From: Syntrophomonadaceae bacterium
Lineage (GTDB): Bacteria; Bacillota; Syntrophomonadia; Syntrophomonadales; Syntrophothermaceae
NCBI GenBank assembly: GCA_029907055.1
Contig: JARYMO010000038.1
Location: forward strand, 1 to 10,305
Direction of reading: 5' to 3'
DNA length: 10,305 nt
Numbering within the stretch: the first letter of the stretch is position 1; the number at the start of each line of letters is the position of its first letter. Positions 6,842-10,305 of this stretch are shown piece by piece. The translations under genes and the position numbers were made by a program. Below the pieces are notes generated by a model. It made no database searches, had not been told where the DNA came from, and was given only the letters and a program-made list of their open reading frames with translations.

Positions 6842-7305
6842 CACTCCCGGTACCAGACCGGGCCTCCCCCCGCGCGAAGAAGGTACCCCGGGCGCTTCCC
6901 CGCCAAGGCCTCCTGCCCGTGCGCCTGGGCGCCGTGGCGGCTGCCGTGACGGCGCTGGCCCTCTTCACTGTGTTCATCCACTGCCAGGTAGCGGTCATGG
7001 GATACCGGGTGCTGGCGCTGCAGGAGCAGGTGGAGAACCTGGAGAACGAAAACCGGAAGCTGGAACTGTCCATCGCTGCCTTGAGTTCACTGGACCGGGT
7101 GCAGGAGGTCGCTTCTTCGAAGCTGGGCATGTGCATGCCCTCAGAAGCTCAGGTGGTGGCTCTGGCCGCCGATGTGGCGGATCCACCGGCGCCGGCCGCC
7201 GTCCACCAGGGCCAACAGGACGTACATACGGGGGTTCTGCAGCAGGCCTACGAGCGGTTGTCAAAGACGCTGGCAAGGAGTAAGGTAGTAGGCATGAATG
7301 AGTAG
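6820..7305 (+). CDS. ftsL: Cell division protein FtsL-like
   Basis: Small bitopic protein of the divisome that, with FtsB/DivIC, activates septal wall synthesis. The 161-residue product has a basic cytoplasmic N-terminus, one membrane span at about 36-58 (GAVAAAVTALALFTVFIHCQ), a Leu/Glu/Asn-rich coiled coil at about 62-92 and the KLGMCMP motif (101-107) seen after the coiled coil in FtsL-type proteins. The position between rsmH and the PBP gene fits. The start is inferred as TTG 6820 because GGAGGTGG (6806-6813) ends just upstream and no better in-frame start exists before the span; it overlaps rsmH by 22 bases. The tail of about 50 residues after LGM (rich in Ala, Pro and Gln) is longer than in many FtsL proteins. 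FtsL is poorly conserved, so the call rests on topology and context. Confidence 0.8.
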   Translation: MQAARYLTLPVPDRASPRAKKVPRALPRQGLLPVRLGAVAAAVTALALFTVFIHCQVAVMGYRVLALQEQVENLENENRKLELSIAALSSLDRVQEVASSKLGMCMPSEAQVVALAADVADPPAPAAVHQGQQDVHTGVLQQAYERLSKTLARSKVVGMNE

Positions 7306-7322
7306 CACCGTGAGGTGAGAGC

Positions 7323-9482
7323 GTGCAGACCACCCGCATACTGGTGAAGAAGCGCATTGCGGTGCTCTGCTGCTGCTGCGTCGCCGGCCTGCTGCTTTTG
7401 TTTGTCCGCGTGGGCTGGGTGCAGGCCGTGCGAGGACCGGAGCTGGCGAGGATGGCAGAAAGGAACCGCACCCAGGATGTCCCGGTGCAGCCGAAACGGG
7501 GCATCATCTTTGATCGCCAGGGGCACGAGTTGGCGGTATCCGTGGCCACGGATTCGGTCTACCTGATGCCCGCCGATGTGCGCGAGTCGGGCCGCAGCCA
7601 GGAGGTAGCCGCGACCCTGGCTGCGGTCCTGGGCATGTCCGCCGCCGACATCCAGGCCCGCATTGACCGCCCCAGCGCCTTCGAGTGGGTGCAGCGCCAG
7701 GTGGACCTTTCCACCTCTACCAGGCTGCGCCGGCTGCACCTTCCCGGGGTGGGACTGGTGCAGGAGAGTCGCCGCTTCTATCCCAAGAAGACGCTCGCCG
7801 CCCACGTGTTGGGCATTGCGGGCATCGACAACAACGGGCTGGAGGGCATTGACCTGCAGTACGAATCGCTGGTGGGGGGTACCCCGGGGCGCATCGTGGT
7901 GCAGAAAGACGCCGCCGGCCGTCCCATCGCCCAGACCACGCACCGCTACGAGCCCCCCGTGCAGGGCGCGAACCTGTTCCTGACCCTGGACGAGACCATC
8001 CAGTACATCGTGGAGCGCGAGCTGGACAAGGTGTGCCAGGAAGCCAAACCCGAGGGTGCGATTGCTATCGTGATGGATCCGCGCAACGGGGAAGTACTGG
8101 CCATGGCCAGTCGCCCCACCTTCGACCCCAACCGCTACCGGGACTACCCGGCAGAGAACCGCCGCAACCGCGCCATCTGGTTCAGCTACGAGCCAGGCTC
8201 CACCTTCAAGATCGTCACCGGCGCCGCCGCCCTGGAGGAGGGCAGCAGCAGCCCGCAGTCCCGCTTCTACTGTCCAGGCAGCATCACCGTGGGCAAGTCC
8301 CGCATCTCCTGCGCACACAGCCGCGCTCACGGGGCAGAGAGCTTCGTGCAGGTGATGCAGAACTCCTGCAACGTGGGTTTCGTCAGCATCGGTCTCAACC
8401 TGGGCCTGGACCGCTTCTACAAGTACCTGGACGCCTTCGGGTTCGGCAAGCCCACCGGCATCGACCTGCCCGGCGAGGCGGCCGGCATCGTCGTGCCCCG
8501 CGCGCGCGCCACCCAGCTCGACCTGGCTACCATGTCCATCGGGCAGGCCAATGCGGTGACCCCGATCCAGCTGCTGGCTGCGGTGAGTGCCGTCGCCAAC
8601 GGCGGCACCATGATGAGGCCGCACCTGTTGAAAGAGGCCCGGGACCAGCAGGGCAAGCTGGTGAAGAAAGTGGTCCCCCGTGCTGTGGGGCGGGTGGTGT
8701 CCGAGGAGACGGCGGCCGAACTGCGCACTATCCTGCAGGGAGTGGTCACCGAGGGCACCGGCACCAAGGCCTTCCTGGAGGGCTACCAGGTAGCCGGCAA
8801 GACCGGCACCGCTCAGAAGATCAACCCTGCTGGCGGCTACTTCAGCGACAAGTACGTGGCGTCCTTCGTGGGCTTCGCCCCGGCCGAAGACCCGCGGCTG
8901 GCCTGCGTGGTTGTCATTGATGCCCCGACGGGCTATTCTTATTACGGTGGAGCGGTGGCTGCTCCGGTGTTCAAAGAGATCATGCGCGACTCGCTCCGTT
9001 ACCTGGGCGTTCCCATGCAGGGGGTGCAGCAGCAGGCGGTCGCCGTGCAGGCACCGGCCGAAGGGCAGGTCAGGGTGCCTGACGTGGTCGGCCTGGACCT
9101 CACGGTGGCCCGGGCAGCCCTGCAGGACAGGGCGCTGGGGGTGAAGGTGGAAGGGGAGGGGCTGCTGGTGTGGAGCCAGTCGCCGTGCCCGGGGTCCACG
9201 GCGCAGCGGGGGGATGCTGTCACCGTGCGGCTGACGACCGTCAGCCGCCAGGGAGAGACGGTGCGTGTGCCCGACCTGGCAGGAAAGTCGCTGCGCGAAG
9301 CCGCCGAAACCCTCGAACGCTTCGGGCTGAGATTGCAGGCCCAGGGCTACGGTATCGTGCGCAGTCAACGGCCAGCGCCCGGCAGCAGCACCAGGCCGGG
9401 GGCGACCGTGCAGCTTACGCTGACGTCCCCCTGGGGGGGGAACGGGGAGAAGAAAGATGCCGGCACTGAGAAGGATGATTGA
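7323..9482 (+). CDS. spoVD: PASTA-containing class B penicillin-binding protein (SpoVD / PBP2B type)
   Basis: Membrane-anchored transpeptidase that cross-links peptidoglycan at the septum or in the spore cortex. The 719-residue protein has an N-terminal membrane anchor (about 11-31, with four consecutive Cys at 16-19), the PBP dimerisation domain (about 50-220, including RGIIFDRQGHELA), and a transpeptidase domain with all three active motifs: STFK (S293, K296), SCN (348-350) and KTGT (493-496). Two PASTA domains follow at about 583-640 and 647-704, each beginning VRVPD. PASTA domains mark Gram-positive PBPs; two domains could fit PBP2B (pbpB) as well as SpoVD. Cysteines C330 and C349 match the redox pair described for B. 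subtilis SpoVD (see findings). GTG 7323 has GAGGTGAG just upstream (7312-7319). The gene overlaps murE by 26 bases. Choice between the divisional and sporulation paralogue is uncertain; class B PBP is certain. Confidence 0.93.
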   Translation: MQTTRILVKKRIAVLCCCCVAGLLLLFVRVGWVQAVRGPELARMAERNRTQDVPVQPKRGIIFDRQGHELAVSVATDSVYLMPADVRESGRSQEVAATLAAVLGMSAADIQARIDRPSAFEWVQRQVDLSTSTRLRRLHLPGVGLVQESRRFYPKKTLAAHVLGIAGIDNNGLEGIDLQYESLVGGTPGRIVVQKDAAGRPIAQTTHRYEPPVQGANLFLTLDETIQYIVERELDKVCQEAKPEGAIAIVMDPRNGEVLAMASRPTFDPNRYRDYPAENRRNRAIWFSYEPGSTFKIVTGAAALEEGSSSPQSRFYCPGSITVGKSRISCAHSRAHGAESFVQVMQNSCNVGFVSIGLNLGLDRFYKYLDAFGFGKPTGIDLPGEAAGIVVPRARATQLDLATMSIGQANAVTPIQLLAAVSAVANGGTMMRPHLLKEARDQQGKLVKKVVPRAVGRVVSEETAAELRTILQGVVTEGTGTKAFLEGYQVAGKTGTAQKINPAGGYFSDKYVASFVGFAPAEDPRLACVVVIDAPTGYSYYGGAVAAPVFKEIMRDSLRYLGVPMQGVQQQAVAVQAPAEGQVRVPDVVGLDLTVARAALQDRALGVKVEGEGLLVWSQSPCPGSTAQRGDAVTVRLTTVSRQGETVRVPDLAGKSLREAAETLERFGLRLQAQGYGIVRSQRPAPGSSTRPGATVQLTLTSPWGGNGEKKDAGTEKDD

Positions 9483-10305
9483 GGGCATCGAGGTCCTGCA
9501 CTGCTCCGGTGACCTGGACATCGACATCAGCGGGGTCCAGTACGATTCCCGGCAGGTCCGGCCGGGGGACCTCTTCATCTGCATACCGGGTTTCACCACC
9601 GACGGCCACCGTTTCGCGCCGGCGGCGGCAGCGGCGGGAGCACGGGCCTTCTTGGTCCAGGAGGCAGTAGACGTGGCCCCGGAACTGACAGTGGTGACGG
9701 TAGCCGATACCCGCCGCGCCCTGCCGAGGGTGGCTTCTGCCTTCTTCTCGGCGCCCAGCCGCCAGCTCACGGTCATCGGCGTAACGGGCACCAACGGCAA
9801 GACTACCACCACTCACCTCATCGCCGCCGTGCTGGAAGCAGCGGGGAAGCAGGTGGGACTCATGGGCACCCTCTACGCGCGCTGGAGAGGGGTTGAGCAG
9901 GGCATGGCCCACACCACGCCCGAGTCACTGGATATCCAGCGCTTCATGCGCCAGGTGCTGGACGACGGGGGGAGCCACGTGGTGATGGAAGTGTCGTCCC
10001 ATGCCCTGGACCTGGGCAGGGTGGACTGCATCGACTTCGACTGCGCGGTGTTCACTAACCTCACCCAGGACCACCTCGATTATCACGGTGACATGGAAGC
10101 GTATCTGCGCGCCAAGCTGGGGCTCTTTGCCCGTCTGCCCCGGCGCCCCGGGGCCTGTGCGGTGGTGAACGGAGATGACCCGGCGGCGGGCGACTTCATG
10201 GCGGCGGCGCCCGGGCGGTGCATCGTGTATGGGCTCGGTGCCGGGTGCGAGGTGCGGGCGGAAGAGGTGGTCCACACCCGGCGCGGCACGCGATTCGACC
10301 TGGTG
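9457..10305 (+). CDS. murE: UDP-MurNAc-tripeptide synthetase MurE, 3'-truncated by window edge
   Basis: Cytoplasmic Mur ligase that adds the third amino acid (meso-diaminopimelate or lysine) to UDP-MurNAc-L-Ala-D-Glu with ATP. The visible 283 residues hold the N-terminal substrate domain (GVQYDSRQVRPGDLFICIPG, from about 27), the ATP P-loop GTNGKTT (111-117, K115), HTTPES (152-157), EVSSHAL (178-184), NLTQDHLDYH (201-210) and K220, the position of the carbamylated lysine in this family. The C-terminal domain with the DNPR-type specificity motif lies beyond the window, so the amino acid added cannot be read. ATG 9457 has GGGGAG (9444-9449) 7 bases upstream; an in-frame ATG at 9475 is less well placed. 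The start lies inside the end of the PBP gene. The frame is intact to the last base. Confidence 0.96.
   Translation, partial: MPALRRMIEGIEVLHCSGDLDIDISGVQYDSRQVRPGDLFICIPGFTTDGHRFAPAAAAAGARAFLVQEAVDVAPELTVVTVADTRRALPRVASAFFSAPSRQLTVIGVTGTNGKTTTTHLIAAVLEAAGKQVGLMGTLYARWRGVEQGMAHTTPESLDIQRFMRQVLDDGGSHVVMEVSSHALDLGRVDCIDFDCAVFTNLTQDHLDYHGDMEAYLRAKLGLFARLPRRPGACAVVNGDDPAAGDFMAAAPGRCIVYGLGAGCEVRAEEVVHTRRGTRFDLV

Noticed and set aside
7248..9812. 854-codon open frame on the - strand opposite ftsL, the PBP gene and murE
   Set aside because: It is antisense to clearly conserved genes, has His/Gly/Pro/Gln-rich low-information sequence and no recognisable domain. Long antisense frames are expected when third codon positions are nearly all G or C.

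Overview
The window is about 10.3 kb of high-GC bacterial chromosome (third codon positions almost all G or C). All genes are on the + strand and both ends cut through a gene. Three features point to a Gram-positive, probably spore-forming member of the Firmicutes (Clostridia-like): the order aspS - 6S RNA - tcdA, which as I recall matches the bsrA locus of Bacillus subtilis; a PASTA-bearing SpoVD/PBP2B-type penicillin-binding protein in the dcw cluster; and a paaK gene paired with a tandem-ACT protein, common in anaerobic Clostridia. I cannot name the genus.

Region 1 (1-1951): the 3' part of aspS, then a noncoding interval holding a sigma-A-type promoter, a long foldable RNA read as 6S RNA, and a rho-independent terminator. 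Region 2 (1962-4973): tcdA (tRNA ct6A37 cyclization), paaK (arylacetate-CoA ligase), a tandem-ACT protein and a GyrI-like ligand-binding domain protein, closely spaced and probably co-transcribed. tcdA starts only 10 bases after the 6S terminator, so its expression probably needs read-through. A 25-codon membrane-peptide ORF follows at 5008-5085.

Region 3 (5086-5421): a GC-rich, hairpin-rich gap with a strong terminator (5170-5198) and, next to mraZ, three GTGG repeats at exact 10-bp spacing that look like the MraZ operator over a weak promoter. Region 4 (5422-10305): the start of the division and cell wall (dcw) cluster, mraZ - rsmH - ftsL - ftsI/spoVD-like - murE. mraZ/rsmH, rsmH/ftsL and PBP/murE overlap, which suggests one translationally coupled transcript under MraZ control.

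Most of the window is well-known housekeeping sequence. I saw no mobile element, CRISPR array or tRNA, and no clearly new multi-gene system. The points most worth a second look are RNA-level: alternative pairings in the 6S/terminator region, a two-way hairpin before the GyrI-like gene, the structured mraZ upstream region, the small membrane ORF, and a redox-type cysteine pair in the PBP.
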